Source: an uncultured bacterium
GTDB taxonomy: Bacteria; Actinomycetota; Coriobacteriia; Coriobacteriales; Coriobacteriaceae
NCBI GenBank assembly: GCA_905215095.1
Contig: CAJMOL010000096.1
Span: 1-6,468 of the forward strand
DNA length: 6,468 nucleotides
Direction: 5' to 3'
Shown here piece by piece: positions 1-6,468 of the stretch. The notes below the pieces were generated by a model. The model saw nothing but the letters and a program-made list of their open reading frames with translations, did no database searches and had not been told where the DNA came from. The position numbers and the translations under genes were made by a program. Position 1 is the stretch's first letter. Each line of letters opens with the position of its first letter.

Positions 1-33
1 CTTGGTGAATAGTAGGGGTAGCATTAAATCATA
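1..33. mobile_element. Possible terminal end of an integrated element (left of window)
   Basis: These 33 bases stand where the 5' half of the tRNA-Arg gene should be, but they form neither its acceptor strand, D arm nor the 5' anticodon stem. A matching acceptor strand would read GCCCCCG; positions 3-9 read TGGTGAA. The simplest explanation is that this is the outermost DNA of an element integrated into the tRNA gene, with the body of the element and the complete tRNA beyond the left edge. No coding signal or integrase is visible in so short a piece, so element type cannot be given. Confidence 0.45.
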
Positions 34-79
34 TCTCCTAAAGCGGGTGTCGACGGTTCGAATCCGCCCGGGGGCACCA
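34..79 (+). other. 3' half of tRNA-Arg(CCU): probable attachment site (att) copy
   Basis: The sequence reads as a tRNA from the anticodon loop to the end: loop CTCCTAA (35-41, anticodon CCT at 37-39), 3' anticodon strand AGCGG (42-46), five-base variable loop (47-51), T arm with loop TTCGAAT (57-63) on stem GACGG/CCGCC (one A-C mismatch), acceptor 3' strand CGGGGGC (69-75), discriminator A and encoded CCA (77-79). The 5' anticodon strand (30-34, CATAT) pairs at only two of five positions, and no acceptor or D arm precedes it. A truncated tRNA starting at the anticodon loop is the usual core left by tyrosine-recombinase elements that integrate in the 3' half of tRNA genes and rebuild the tRNA at their other end. 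I see the truncation directly; the att role is inferred. It could also be a simple tRNA pseudogene. Confidence 0.7.
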
Positions 80-89
80 GAGATTTATT

Positions 90-127
90 GAGCCCGGTAC
101 CGCCATGGTGCCGGGCTCTTCTGGTTT
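90..127 (+). terminator. Rho-independent terminator downstream of the tRNA-Arg remnant
   Basis: A 12-bp stem (90-101 with 107-118, one T-G wobble) encloses the loop GCCAT and is followed by TTCTGGTTT, a weak T-rich tail. It begins 10 bases after the tRNA CCA end, so it fits the native terminator of the original tRNA gene. That supports this side being the undisturbed chromosomal flank of the att site. Confidence 0.7.
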
Positions 128-162
128 AAAGCCGCGTTCATCCATGGGCGGCAATCCCACAT

Positions 163-205
163 CAAAAGAAAAGCGCCCGCTTGCTGGGGGAGCAAGCGGG
201 CGCTT
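163..205 (-). terminator. Rho-independent terminator of the pstP/fusion/pknB cluster
   Basis: A perfect 15-bp inverted repeat (171-185 with 191-205) has a five-base homopolymer loop (CCCCC on the minus strand). Read on the minus strand it is followed by TTCTTTTGAT. It starts 52 bases after the pknB stop codon. The T-rich tail lies only on the minus-strand exit side; the plus-strand exit (CTGAGCG) has none, so it is directional. It is convergent with the tRNA terminator, and the two separate the transcription units. Confidence 0.85.
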
Positions 206-257
206 CTGAGCGAATGTGTTTGCGGTCTAAACCGCTCGGAGCAACAAGCGATTGACG

Positions 258-2195
258 TTAGTTGCTAGACTCGGAGTCGTCGCCGGAGCCGGAGATGGAA
301 ACCGTCAGCGTAATCGTGCTGTCGGTGGACTGCTTACCAGTGGGGGAGACGCCCGTAACGGTGGCATTCTCGTTGCCGCTCACAGGGTTGCCGTTCTGAT
401 CGCAGAATGCGATGTTGTAGAACCCGGCGTTGTTGAGCGCGGTGACGGCGGCGGAGATGCTCTTGCCGTACAGGTTGCCCGGAACACTGGCCTTGCCGGA
501 CTTCTTGGCGATGACGACGGTGATCGTGGCACCGGGCTTCTGCTTGCCGCTGGGGTTCCAGCTAATTACGGTACCCTCGGTAACCGAGTCGTTTTCCTGG
601 TAGCTCACGTCGACGCCAAAGCCAGCCATGTCGAGAGCGTTGCGCGCCTGGGCTTCGGTCATGTCGGTCAGATCGGGCACCGAGGTGGTGTCCGGGCCGC
701 TGGAGACCTTGTACGAGATGGTCGTGCCCTTCTCGACCTCCTTGCCGGCAACAGTGCTCTGCTCAAAGACCTGGCCCTCTTCGGCCTCATTGGCTTCCTC
801 CGAAGCGCTGCCCTTCAGGCCCACGCTTGCCAGTGCGGCCTCGGCCTGGTCCTTGGTCAGGCCGACGAGCTGCGGAACCTCAACCTTCTCGGAGGGCTTA
901 GGGCCCTTGGAGACTACCAGGTTCACCCTCGTGCCCTTGGCCTTCTTGGTGTTGCCGTTGGGCGTCTGCTCGGCGACCTTGCCCTCGTCGACATCGTCGT
1001 TGTAGCTTTGGTCGATGGTGCCGACCTCGAGGCCGGCTTCCTTGATCAGCTCGACGGCAGTCTGCTGGTCCTTGCCCAGCACATCGGGCACGGTGACCTG
1101 CTCGCCGCCAAAGAGTCCTGTGGCAAAGGCCACCACGATGCCGATGACGGCAACGGCTGCCACCACGGCGGCGATGATCTTGTTCTTGTTGGATTTGGGC
1201 TTTTCGACCTCGTAGGAGCCGGTGGAGCCCGAAACCGAGCTACGGGCGGTATTCTGGCCGCTCACGCCCGAGACGGGACGAACCATAGCGCGCGTTGAGT
1301 CGGAAAGCTCGCGGGTCTTGGTGGCACCCAGGTCGCCGGCGGCACCGATGATACGCGTGGGCTCCGAGACGTTGACGGCACGGCCCGACAGGTAGCTGTT
1401 GAGCACCTGACGCAGCTCGTCGGCGGTCTGGAAGCGGTTTGTGGGGTCCTTCTCCATGCACTTGAGGATGATGCGCTCAAGGTCGGCGTCGACACCGGAG
1501 TTGATCTGGCTCGGCGGAATAGGCAGCTCGTTGACCTGCTTGAGTGCGACCGAGATGGCGTCGTCACCGTCAAAGGGAACGCGGCCGGTGGCGCACTCGT
1601 ACATCACGACGCCCAGCGAGTAGATATCCGAGGTGGGGCCGAGGTCCTGACCGCGGGTCTGCTCGGGGCTGACGTAGTGGGCGGTTCCCAGCACGTTGTT
1701 GTCTTGCGTGAGGTGGCTGTTCTTGGCACGCGCGATGCCAAAGTCCATCACCTTGATGTTGCCGTCGGGCAGCACCATGATGTTCTGCGGCTTAATGTCG
1801 CGGTGGATGATCTCGTGCTTGTGGGCGACCGAAAGCGCAGAGCTGATCTGCGAGCCGATCTGGGCGACCTTCTTGGGGTCGAGGGCGCCGTGGCTCTTGA
1901 TGCCGCTCTTAAGGTCGGTACCGCGCAGGTACTCCATGACGATGTAATAGGTGTCGCCGTCCTTGCCCCAATCGTAGACGCCCACGATATAGGGGGAGGA
2001 GAGACCGGCTGCTGCCTGGGCCTCCTGCTTAAAGCGGGCGGCGAAGGTGGCGTCGCCGGCATACTGCGGCAGCATAATCTTGACGGCAACCGTGCGGTCG
2101 AGGACCTGATCCTGTGCACGGAAGACGGTCGCCATACCGCCCGTTCCCACCTTATCCTTGAGGAGGTATCTTCCCCCGAGGACCCTCTGTTCCAT
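258..2195 (-). CDS. pknB: PASTA-domain Ser/Thr protein kinase (PknB/StkP type)
   Basis: A membrane eukaryotic-type kinase that senses the wall and phosphorylates division and envelope proteins. With the start at 2195 it has 645 residues. The kinase domain (about 9-270) has the glycine loop GTGGMATV (17-24), Lys39, alphaC Glu58, HRD 131-133 with Asn138, DFG 151-153, SPE 176-178, Asp190 and Arg254, so it should be active. The activation loop carries Thr163 and Thr171. A Ser/Thr-rich juxtamembrane stretch (about 275-335) precedes one membrane segment (340-362). Four extracellular PASTA repeats follow (about 367-433, 438-500, 504-566, 569-636), each opening with a VP motif, then a short acidic Ser-rich tail. 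The start is set by AGGAG five bases before ATG 2195; the in-frame ATG at 2210 (five residues longer) has no such site. It is the last gene of the cluster, 132 bases after the fusion gene. Length and plan match mycobacterial PknB (about 626 residues, four PASTA). Confidence 0.96.
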   Translation of the reverse strand: MEQRVLGGRYLLKDKVGTGGMATVFRAQDQVLDRTVAVKIMLPQYAGDATFAARFKQEAQAAAGLSSPYIVGVYDWGKDGDTYYIVMEYLRGTDLKSGIKSHGALDPKKVAQIGSQISSALSVAHKHEIIHRDIKPQNIMVLPDGNIKVMDFGIARAKNSHLTQDNNVLGTAHYVSPEQTRGQDLGPTSDIYSLGVVMYECATGRVPFDGDDAISVALKQVNELPIPPSQINSGVDADLERIILKCMEKDPTNRFQTADELRQVLNSYLSGRAVNVSEPTRIIGAAGDLGATKTRELSDSTRAMVRPVSGVSGQNTARSSVSGSTGSYEVEKPKSNKNKIIAAVVAAVAVIGIVVAFATGLFGGEQVTVPDVLGKDQQTAVELIKEAGLEVGTIDQSYNDDVDEGKVAEQTPNGNTKKAKGTRVNLVVSKGPKPSEKVEVPQLVGLTKDQAEAALASVGLKGSASEEANEAEEGQVFEQSTVAGKEVEKGTTISYKVSSGPDTTSVPDLTDMTEAQARNALDMAGFGVDVSYQENDSVTEGTVISWNPSGKQKPGATITVVIAKKSGKASVPGNLYGKSISAAVTALNNAGFYNIAFCDQNGNPVSGNENATVTGVSPTGKQSTDSTITLTVSISGSGDDSESSN

Positions 2196-2200
2196 TCCTG

Positions 2201-2205
2201 CTCCT
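2201..2205 (-). promoter_or_regulatory. Ribosome binding site of pknB (decides start)
   Basis: AGGAG on the minus strand sits five bases before ATG 2193-2195. The upstream in-frame ATG (2208-2210) overlaps this region and has only GCGAATAGTT before it, so the downstream start is preferred. Confidence 0.75.
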
Positions 2206-2327
2206 AACATAACTATTCGCTCAACGATGTGTGTAGTACCAAATGTGTGGCCGCTGGGCCCGTGTGGCGCGTTGCCGCTAACTCTTCGGCCGCGGCGCGC
2301 CTCGGGTGTCCGATTCGATCATGGGCA

Positions 2328-5198
2328 TCACGCTCCCTGTGCGGCGAGCGCCGCGGTCAGGACGATGCCGGCAATCTTGGCCGCCTCGACGTCGTGTTTG
2401 TCGTAATCCTCCAGGGCCACCGAGATGGCAACCGTGGGTGAATCGTAAGGTGCAAAGCCAACAAACATAGAGTTGACGTTGGTGCCGCCGATCTCGGCCG
2501 AGCCGGTCTTGCCGGCGACCTTGACGCCGGGGATCTGGGCATCGGTGCCGGTGCCGGACTGGACGACGGCAAGCATGGCCTGCTTGACCTGGTCGGCCGT
2601 GGTGGAGCTGACAGCCTGGCCCAGCGAGCGGGACTGCGTGGTCTTAACCACGGTTCCGTCCGGGGCAAGTACCTGGGCTACAAAGTACGGGTCCATGACC
2701 ACGCCACTGTTGGCGATGGCGGCGGCAATCACGGCGTTTTGCATGACGGTGGTCTGCGGGCCAGGTGTGTGGTCCATGCCGACGGGCTGGCCGGCGCCTG
2801 CCCAAGCGGTCTCCCACTCGGTCATAAGCGACGGGTCGGCCATGATGGAAGCCGCGGTGGTCAGATCCTGACCGAGCTTTTGACCGTAGCCAAAGGCGTT
2901 GGCAAACTGTACGAGCGTGTTTGCGCCAACTTCGTTTGCCACCTGGCCAAAGACGACGTTGGAGGACACGGCAAAGGCCTGCTGCAGGCTGATGGTTCCG
3001 TAGCTCTCGTTGGCATAGTTGGTGACCGGCGCGTTGCCGATGTCCATGGAGCCGGGCGCCTGGTAGGTGCTGGTCAGGCTGGCGGTGCCGGTCTCGAGTG
3101 CCGCGGAAAGCGTAACGACCTTAAACGTTGAGCCCGGCGTGTACAGCGCGTCCATGGCGCGATTGTACATGGAGCCGTCCTCGCCACCGCCCGACTGGAG
3201 CAGCGCATCGATGTTGGTGTTGTCATAGGTGGGTGAGCTCGCGCACGCAAGGACCGCACCGGTGCGCGGATCCATGACCACCACAGCGCCCTTGAAGCCC
3301 TTGAGCGCCTGCTCGGCAGCCGTCTGGATGCGCGAGTCGATGGTGAGCTTGGCAGTATTGCCCGGCTGTGTCTGTCCCGCGAGCGACGCGATGGCGTTGT
3401 TCCAGCTGGAGTAATCCTTGGAGCCGGTGAGCGTATCGTTCATGACGCTCTCAATGCCGGCGGTGCCGTATTGCTGGCTCACGTAGCCCACCACGTGCGC
3501 GGCCATGTTGCCGTTGGGGTAGGAACGGGCGTAGGTGCCGTCCTCCTGTTGCAGCGACTCGGCTAGCGTCACGCCGTCGGACGTGATGATGGAGCCACGC
3601 TGGATGTACTTGGAGCGGGCGATGGTGTGGTTGTTGGTCGGCATGTCCTGATAGTCCTTCGCCTTGATGACCTGGACATAGGTGAGGTTGCCGATAAGGA
3701 TGGCGAACAGCGCCGTAAAGGCGAGCACCGCGCGGGTTAGACGGTTGGCAAGCGCAACGCGGCCGAGCACGCCGGATTCAGGCGTGTCGAGCAGGCGACG
3801 GCGCATGCGCGAGCCGACGGAATGGCTACCGCTGCCGTAGGAAGACGAGGTGGCAAAGCGTGTGCCCGTCGGGGCAGCGGCCGATGCGACCTGATCATCG
3901 GTGATGGCGGCCATGGTGCCGGTGCCGGTAAGCTCTGCCTCGCGTCCGGTCGCCTCGTCACCGGCGCGTAGCAGGAGCGCGACGATGATAAAGCTTGCCA
4001 GCAGCGAGGAGCCGCCCTGGCTCATAAAGGGCAGGGTGACGCCGGTCAGCGGGATCAGGCGGGTTACGCCGCCAACGATTAAGAATGCCTGGAAACTGAT
4101 GGCCGCCGTAAGGCCGGTCGCGCTAAAGGCGGCAAGGTCGGACTTGGCGCGGGCTGCCGTGGTGAGGCCACGCACGGCAAAGAGCATAAACAGGATGAGC
4201 ACGGCGCCGCCGCCCAAAAGGCCCATTTCCTCGCCGATGGCCGAGAAGATAAAGTCGGACTCGACGACGGGGATGTTGTTTGCCATGCCGTTGCCGATGC
4301 CGACGCCAACCAGGCCGCCGTCAGCCAGCGAGTAAAGTGACTGTACGATCTGGTAGCCCTGGCCCTGGGCATCCTTAAACGGATCGACCCAGACCTGAAA
4401 GCGCACCTGCACGTGAGACAGGAACTTGTAGGCGCCCATGGCTCCAACGGCCAGCAGCGCAAGGCCGATGATGACGTACGAAAAGCGTCCCGTTGCAACA
4501 TAGAGCATCAGCAAAAAGATGGTGTAGAACAGGACGGCCGAGCCCAGGTCGCGTTCGAAGACGACGACGAGCAGGCACACACCCCACACGGCAAACAACG
4601 GCAGTAGCAGTCGCAGGCGAGGGATCTTAAAGCCCAAGATCTTGCGGTTGGAGATGGAGAGCAGCTCGCGGTTCTCGGCCAGATAGCCTGCCAGGAACAA
4701 GACGATGAAGACCTTGGCGAACTCGCCGGGCTGGATGGTAAAGCCCGCGATGCGAATCCACAGCTTGGAGCCCGAGATCGTGGTGCCGATAAAGATAGGC
4801 AGCATCAGCAGAATGATGCCGATGATGCCAAAGGTGTACTTGTAGCGCATGACCACGTCGAGGTTCTTGACCAGTGCGAGCGTTCCCACCATGAGCGCTA
4901 CCGAGACAAACAAGATGATGAGCTGCGAGATGGCGAGGTCGGGGGCCAGGCGCGTCACGAATGTGATGCCGATGCCCGAGAGCACAAAGACGATGGGCAG
5001 GATGGCGGGGTCGGCGCCGGGCGCCAGGATGCGCACGGCGATATGCGCCGCGGCGAAGGCGGCGAACAGGCCGATCGGCACGGCGAGCGTCTCAAAGGAA
5101 ATCGTGGCACCCGCGGTGAGCACGTACATCGCATAGAGCAGGATGACGGGGAACGCCGAGGCGATGAGCAAGAGCAGTTCGGTGTTGCGGCGACTCAT
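2328..5198 (-). CDS. SEDS glycosyltransferase (RodA/FtsW) fused to class B penicillin-binding transpeptidase (PbpA-like)
   Basis: A single 956-residue chain carrying both activities of peptidoglycan synthesis: lipid II polymerisation and peptide crosslinking. Residues 1-412 are a SEDS protein with about 12 membrane segments. Visible family signatures are GSKLWIRIAG...QPGEFAK (143-162), FERDLGSA with the presumed catalytic Asp217, SDFIFSAIGEEMGLLG (314-329) and PLTGVTLPFMSQGGSS (383-398). Residues 413-488 are a hydrophilic Gly/Ser/Thr linker ending in a basic RMRRRLL patch. Residues 490-511 are a membrane anchor, 512-615 a short non-catalytic region, and about 616-956 the transpeptidase: SxxK Ser690-Lys693 (PGSTFK), SxN Ser745-Asn747, KTG 897-899. 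All three motifs are intact. An even number of segments puts the linker inside and the transpeptidase outside, as required. AAAGGGAG eight bases before ATG 5198 sets the start; an in-frame ATG at 5324 would add 42 Pro/Arg-rich residues lying in the phosphatase gene. Other actinobacteria encode these as separate rodA and pbpA. Whether its role is septal or side-wall cannot be told. Confidence 0.95.
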   Translation of the reverse strand: MSRRNTELLLLIASAFPVILLYAMYVLTAGATISFETLAVPIGLFAAFAAAHIAVRILAPGADPAILPIVFVLSGIGITFVTRLAPDLAISQLIILFVSVALMVGTLALVKNLDVVMRYKYTFGIIGIILLMLPIFIGTTISGSKLWIRIAGFTIQPGEFAKVFIVLFLAGYLAENRELLSISNRKILGFKIPRLRLLLPLFAVWGVCLLVVVFERDLGSAVLFYTIFLLMLYVATGRFSYVIIGLALLAVGAMGAYKFLSHVQVRFQVWVDPFKDAQGQGYQIVQSLYSLADGGLVGVGIGNGMANNIPVVESDFIFSAIGEEMGLLGGGAVLILFMLFAVRGLTTAARAKSDLAAFSATGLTAAISFQAFLIVGGVTRLIPLTGVTLPFMSQGGSSLLASFIIVALLLRAGDEATGREAELTGTGTMAAITDDQVASAAAPTGTRFATSSSYGSGSHSVGSRMRRRLLDTPESGVLGRVALANRLTRAVLAFTALFAILIGNLTYVQVIKAKDYQDMPTNNHTIARSKYIQRGSIITSDGVTLAESLQQEDGTYARSYPNGNMAAHVVGYVSQQYGTAGIESVMNDTLTGSKDYSSWNNAIASLAGQTQPGNTAKLTIDSRIQTAAEQALKGFKGAVVVMDPRTGAVLACASSPTYDNTNIDALLQSGGGEDGSMYNRAMDALYTPGSTFKVVTLSAALETGTASLTSTYQAPGSMDIGNAPVTNYANESYGTISLQQAFAVSSNVVFGQVANEVGANTLVQFANAFGYGQKLGQDLTTAASIMADPSLMTEWETAWAGAGQPVGMDHTPGPQTTVMQNAVIAAAIANSGVVMDPYFVAQVLAPDGTVVKTTQSRSLGQAVSSTTADQVKQAMLAVVQSGTGTDAQIPGVKVAGKTGSAEIGGTNVNSMFVGFAPYDSPTVAISVALEDYDKHDVEAAKIAGIVLTAALAAQGA

Positions 5199-5206
5199 AA
5201 GCGGCA

Positions 5207-5214
5207 CTCCCTTT
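5207..5214 (-). promoter_or_regulatory. Ribosome binding site of the SEDS-PBP fusion gene (decides start)
   Basis: AAAGGGAG on the minus strand begins directly after the phosphatase stop codon TAG (5215-5217) and ends eight bases before ATG 5196-5198. It excludes the longer in-frame start at 5324. The 16-base gap between stop and start suggests the two genes share one mRNA and may be translationally coupled. Confidence 0.75.
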
Positions 5215-6450
5215 CTAATTCTTATCGGAGGCTTCGGCCTCGGCTGACTGTTCGGCGGTTTTCTCGGAATCTGACTCGGAGGTGGATTCCTGATTGGTGT
5301 TGTCGCGAATCGTTTGCGCGTCAATCACCTGACGGGTCTGCTCTTCGTCAATCTGATGGCGGTACTTGGAAATGGTGTCCTGCGCATCGTCGACACTCGT
5401 TTGCGGAATGCCTGCCTTCAGGCGGTTTTGCGTGTCTTCGGGCAGGTCGGACAGCTTGATGCTGGTTTCGCTTTCGAGCCAGTGGAGCTCGACTCCGAGC
5501 GTCTTGCCGGGCAGGCCGCGCCAGACGGCGACATTGCCGTGGTAGGTTCCCAAGTAATAGGAGCCGGTGACGCCCGTGTATGCCCAGATGCCTGCTATCA
5601 GCACAAAGACAAGGGCCAAGACGGTGGCGATGGTGACATTGCGGCGTCGGACGCGTTTTGCCTCGCGCATGACGCCGTCGTCGACCAGGTCGACGACCAC
5701 CACGGTCACATTGTCGTGGCCGCCGGCGGCGAGCGCCGCGTCCACCAAGTTGTCGACACAGATCTGTGCGCTCGAGGACTGCGTAGCGATGTTCTCGATA
5801 TCGCTATCGGGAATCATGCTCGAAAGACCGTCGGAGCACAGAATCAGGCGGTCGCCTTCCTCGATATGCAGAGTGAAGTGGTCGGCATACATGGCGGGGT
5901 CCGAGCCCAGCGCACGGGTGATGACCGAACGGTTGGGGTGGACGCGAGCCTCGTCTGCCGTGATCTCGCCGGCGTCCACGAGCTCCTCCACGTAGGAGTG
6001 GTCGCGGGTCACGCGGATGAGCGTGCCCTCGTGGAGCAGGTAGGCGCGCGAGTCGCCCACGTGGGCGATGGCGAGCGTGTCGTTTTCGATATAGGCGCAG
6101 GTGGCTGTGCAGCCCATGCCGGGCTTGCCCAGGCCGTTCAGGGCCGCCTCGATTACGGCGGCGTTAGCGGCCTCGACGGCTGCGGCCAAGCGTGCTGCGT
6201 CGGCGGACTGCGGGGCCGTTTTGGCAATAGTCTCGACGGCGATGGAAGAGGCTACCTCGCCGGCAGCGTGACCACCCATGCCGTCGCATACGCAAAAGAG
6301 CGGCGACTGCACCAGGTAGGAATCCTCATTGTGCGGGCGCACGCAGCCAACGTCGGAGCGGGCGCCCCACATAAGTTGCGTGGTGGTGCCGGCATCATAG
6401 GTCGAGTCGGTCTCGATGCGCTCCTCGGTCAGGGCCAGCCGGTCCAGCAT
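5215..6450 (-). CDS. pstP: Membrane-anchored PP2C-type Ser/Thr protein phosphatase (PstP-like)
   Basis: A metal-dependent phosphatase that removes phosphate from PknB and its substrates. From ATG 6450 it has 411 residues. The PP2C domain (about 28-256) shows the family motifs in order: SDVG...HNEDS (32-44, metal ligand Asp43), DGMGGHAAGE (56-65, Asp56), GCTAT (113-117), HVGDSRAY (130-137), HPNRSVITRALG (171-182), LCSDGLS (204-210, Asp207) and GGHDNVTVVVV (243-253, Asp246). A basic stretch (262-270) leads into one membrane segment (272-291). The outer part has a region resembling the extracellular piece of mycobacterial PstP (YYLGTYHGNVAVWRG, 298-312, then LGVELH), then a Glu/Ser/Thr-rich tail (about 368-411). 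The start is uncertain: GTG 6453 is adjacent, the frame stays open to the window edge, and no clear ribosome binding site is seen. ATG 6450 is preferred because it overlaps a TGA in another frame. Without that coupling, the gene could begin further right. Confidence 0.95.
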   Translation of the reverse strand: MLDRLALTEERIETDSTYDAGTTTQLMWGARSDVGCVRPHNEDSYLVQSPLFCVCDGMGGHAAGEVASSIAVETIAKTAPQSADAARLAAAVEAANAAVIEAALNGLGKPGMGCTATCAYIENDTLAIAHVGDSRAYLLHEGTLIRVTRDHSYVEELVDAGEITADEARVHPNRSVITRALGSDPAMYADHFTLHIEEGDRLILCSDGLSSMIPDSDIENIATQSSSAQICVDNLVDAALAAGGHDNVTVVVVDLVDDGVMREAKRVRRRNVTIATVLALVFVLIAGIWAYTGVTGSYYLGTYHGNVAVWRGLPGKTLGVELHWLESETSIKLSDLPEDTQNRLKAGIPQTSVDDAQDTISKYRHQIDEEQTRQVIDAQTIRDNTNQESTSESDSEKTAEQSAEAEASDKN

Positions 6451-6467
6451 CACGTCGCTGATGTGCC
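6450..6467 (-). CDS. Possible C-terminal end of an upstream gene, cut by window edge
   Basis: One minus-strand frame reads five sense codons (GTSAT) and stops at TGA 6450-6452, sharing its A with the phosphatase ATG (TGATG). This is the usual form of translational coupling. In related clusters the gene before pstP encodes an FHA-domain phosphothreonine-binding protein, but six codons cannot show a domain. A second frame is also open here, up to a TGA at about 6400. Confidence 0.3.
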   Translation of the reverse strand, partial: GTSAT

Positions 6468-6468
6468 C

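Noticed and set aside
1..79. Complete tRNA-Arg, or a tRNA interrupted by a group I intron in the anticodon loop
   Set aside because: No matching acceptor or D arm precedes the anticodon. Group I introns are known in tRNA-Arg(CCU) of some bacteria, but they end in G before the 3' exon, and no G stands next to the plausible splice positions (about 36-40).
131..152. Imperfect hairpin GCCGC...GCGGC between the two terminators
   Set aside because: A short stem with a 12-base loop and no conserved feature; not enough for an RNA gene or regulatory site.
222..235. Small inverted repeat GCGGT-CTAA-ACCGC between the pknB stop and the terminator
   Set aside because: Only five base pairs and no T tract; likely chance in GC-rich DNA, and the strong terminator lies just beyond.
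252..1298. Long plus-strand open frame (348 codons) opposite the kinase gene
   Set aside because: It lies antisense to the PASTA and membrane region of pknB, is rich in Gly/Ala/Leu/Asp as expected from reading GC-rich codons backwards, and shows no domain or ribosome binding site.
1677..2207. Plus-strand open frame antisense to the kinase catalytic domain
   Set aside because: Its composition reflects the antisense of conserved kinase codons, and the opposite strand carries all kinase motifs.
3804..3914. Possible separate start for the PBP half (ATG at 3914 or 3806)
   Set aside because: Neither ATG has a Shine-Dalgarno sequence at proper distance, and there is no stop codon ending the SEDS half. 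Internal initiation is not supported by sequence.
5199..5324. N-terminal extension of the fusion protein by 42 residues
   Set aside because: It overlaps the end of the phosphatase gene, is Pro/Arg-rich and unlike any SEDS N-terminus. The internal ATG 5198 has a good ribosome binding site and begins directly before the first membrane segment.

Overview
The window most likely comes from a high-GC Gram-positive actinobacterium. The best guess is class Coriobacteriia (a Collinsella/Olsenella-type gut organism), judged from GC-rich codon use and a compact version of the actinobacterial pstP-rodA-pbpA-pknB cluster. This is inferred from protein character and gene order, not from a database match.

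Layout. The left ~250 bases hold no protein gene. They contain the 3' half of a tRNA-Arg (anticodon CCU) gene (about 34-79) whose 5' half is missing. This looks like an attachment-site copy at the end of an integrated element lying to the left of the window. Next come a plus-strand terminator (90-127) that would originally have ended the tRNA transcript, and a minus-strand terminator (163-205) that ends the gene cluster. The rest (258 to the right edge) is three minus-strand genes read right to left: a PP2C Ser/Thr phosphatase with a membrane anchor (pstP-like), one long gene fusing a SEDS glycosyltransferase (RodA/FtsW) to a class B penicillin-binding transpeptidase (PbpA-like), and a PASTA-domain Ser/Thr kinase (pknB-like). 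The phosphatase and fusion genes are 16 bases apart. The kinase follows after 132 bases with its own ribosome binding site. An upstream gene probably overlaps the phosphatase start at the right edge in a TGATG arrangement.

How they work together. In well-studied actinobacteria this locus links envelope sensing to wall growth. The extracellular PASTA repeats of the kinase bind wall fragments, the kinase domain phosphorylates division and wall proteins, the phosphatase reverses this, and the SEDS/PBP pair polymerises and crosslinks septal or side-wall peptidoglycan. Here polymerase and crosslinker are one 956-residue chain joined by a cytosolic Ser/Thr/Gly-rich linker. There is no second kinase (pknA) between fusion and pknB. 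The fusion is the most notable item in the window, and the tRNA-Arg remnant is the second.
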